Shown here one piece after another: positions 4,946 to 5,449 of a stretch of 5,449 bases of DNA. The notes under the pieces are model-generated. The model had not been told where the DNA came from, ran no database searches, and worked only from the letters and a program-made list of their open reading frames with translations. Origin of the DNA: an uncultured Agathobaculum sp. (GTDB lineage: Bacteria; Bacillota; Clostridia; Oscillospirales; Butyricicoccaceae). The translations under genes were made by a program, and so were the position numbers. The DNA lies in the NCBI GenBank assembly GCA_944380945.1, contig CALWJG010000120.1, positions 1 to 5,449 of the forward strand, written 5' to 3'. How positions within the stretch are numbered: position 1 is the stretch's first letter; every line of letters begins with the position of its first letter.

Positions 4946-5449
4946 TTATTCCGTAACGGAAACGACGCCCTCCTTGCGGGGCTTGGCCGGGGTCTCCTTG
5001 GCGATGTAGCCGACCGCCGCAGAGCAGATGACGATGTGGTCTTCCGGCACACCGTATTCGGTGAGGATCGCGCGGACCTTGGGATCGTCGCAGCACTCGC
5101 GGATCTGGTTGATCCAGCAGGTGCCGAGGCCGAGCTCGGTCGCCATCAGGAGCAGGTTCTCCATGGCCGCCGCGCCGTCGACAAAGGCGTGGTGCTCGTC
5201 GCGCTTGTAGGAGATGATGATGTTGACCGGCGCGCCGTAGAAATTATAGTCCGGGCCGCGGTTGTCCGCTTCAGCAACCGCCTTGGCGAGCCGCAGGGAC
5301 TTTTCCGCATTGTAAACCACGGTAAAATGCCACAGGTATTTGCCCATGCCGGAGGGCGCCCACTCGGCGGCCTCGACCATCTGCATGATCTGGTCCTTGG
5401 GCGGGAGTTCGGATTTGAACGCGCGCGTGGAACGGCGCGATTTGATGAT
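4946..5449 (-). CDS. Nitroreductase-family FMN oxidoreductase (N-terminus cut by window edge)
   Basis: The frame is open from the right edge to the TAA at 4948-4946, giving 167 visible residues. It begins IIKSRRSTRAFKSELPPKDQI, the usual start of nitroreductase-family proteins, so only a few N-terminal residues are missing; the ATG at 5386 is internal. The arginine-rich RRSTR (visible residues 5-9) contacts FMN phosphate in this family, and AAEWAPSGM (27-35) matches the next conserved block. YGAPVNIIISY lies near 71-81, and DGAAAMENLLLMATELGLGTCWI (91-113) is the dimer-core helix and flavin-side loop. Such enzymes are soluble FMN homodimers that use NAD(P)H to reduce nitro compounds, quinones or other acceptors; the physiological substrate is not predictable here. 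There is no ferredoxin domain in the visible part. The gene is followed by the sirtuin gene, probably in one transcript. Its promoter and start lie outside the window. Confidence 0.93.
   Translation of the reverse strand: MIKSRRSTRAFKSELPPKDQIMQMVEAAEWAPSGMGKYLWHFTVVYNAEKSLRLAKAVAEADNRGPDYNFYGAPVNIIISYKRDEHHAFVDGAAAMENLLLMATELGLGTCWINQIRECCDDPKVRAILTEYGVPEDHIVICSAAVGYIAKETPAKPRKEGVVSVTE

Overview
The window looks like chromosomal DNA of a GC-rich, Gram-positive anaerobe of the Clostridia, most likely an Oscillospiraceae/Ruminococcaceae-type gut bacterium. This rests on strong GGAGG-type ribosome binding sites, codons rich in G/C at third positions, AT-rich intergenic DNA, a lipobox-type solute-binding protein, and the gene types present. 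The taxonomy is inference. There is no mobile element, CRISPR array, tRNA or rRNA.

Left block (1-3860), a small regulon. A uroporphyrinogen-decarboxylase-family protein, probably a methyltransferase rather than HemE, runs leftward off the window edge. It is divergent from an AraC-family regulator (1543-2391), which is followed in the same direction by a sugar-type ABC solute-binding lipoprotein (2628-3647). The solute-binding protein has no permease or ATPase in the window and ends at a strong bidirectional terminator. The promoters of the UroD-family gene and the binding-protein gene carry the same 17-bp sequence (23 of 28 bp over a longer alignment), in the same orientation. Each copy lies exactly 32 bp upstream of its -10 box, with a poor -35 box in between. 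This fits a common operator at which the AraC protein activates both flanking genes. A more degenerate version lies just upstream of the regulator's own consensus promoter, suggesting autoregulation. A reasonable model is that the AraC protein senses a small molecule and switches on its capture (binding protein) and its processing (UroD-family enzyme). The transporter core would be encoded elsewhere, perhaps beyond the left edge.

Right block (3861-5449), all on the minus strand. A nitroreductase-family flavoprotein (N-terminus cut by the window edge) is followed after 65 nt by a sirtuin NAD-dependent deacylase, then by a 70-residue DUF378 membrane protein. A GC-rich hairpin separates the first two genes. 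A second hairpin, whose 3' arm contains the Shine-Dalgarno sequence of the DUF378 gene, separates the last two. The nitroreductase and sirtuin are probably co-transcribed. The DUF378 gene converges on the binding-protein gene, and the two share the terminator at 3816-3861.
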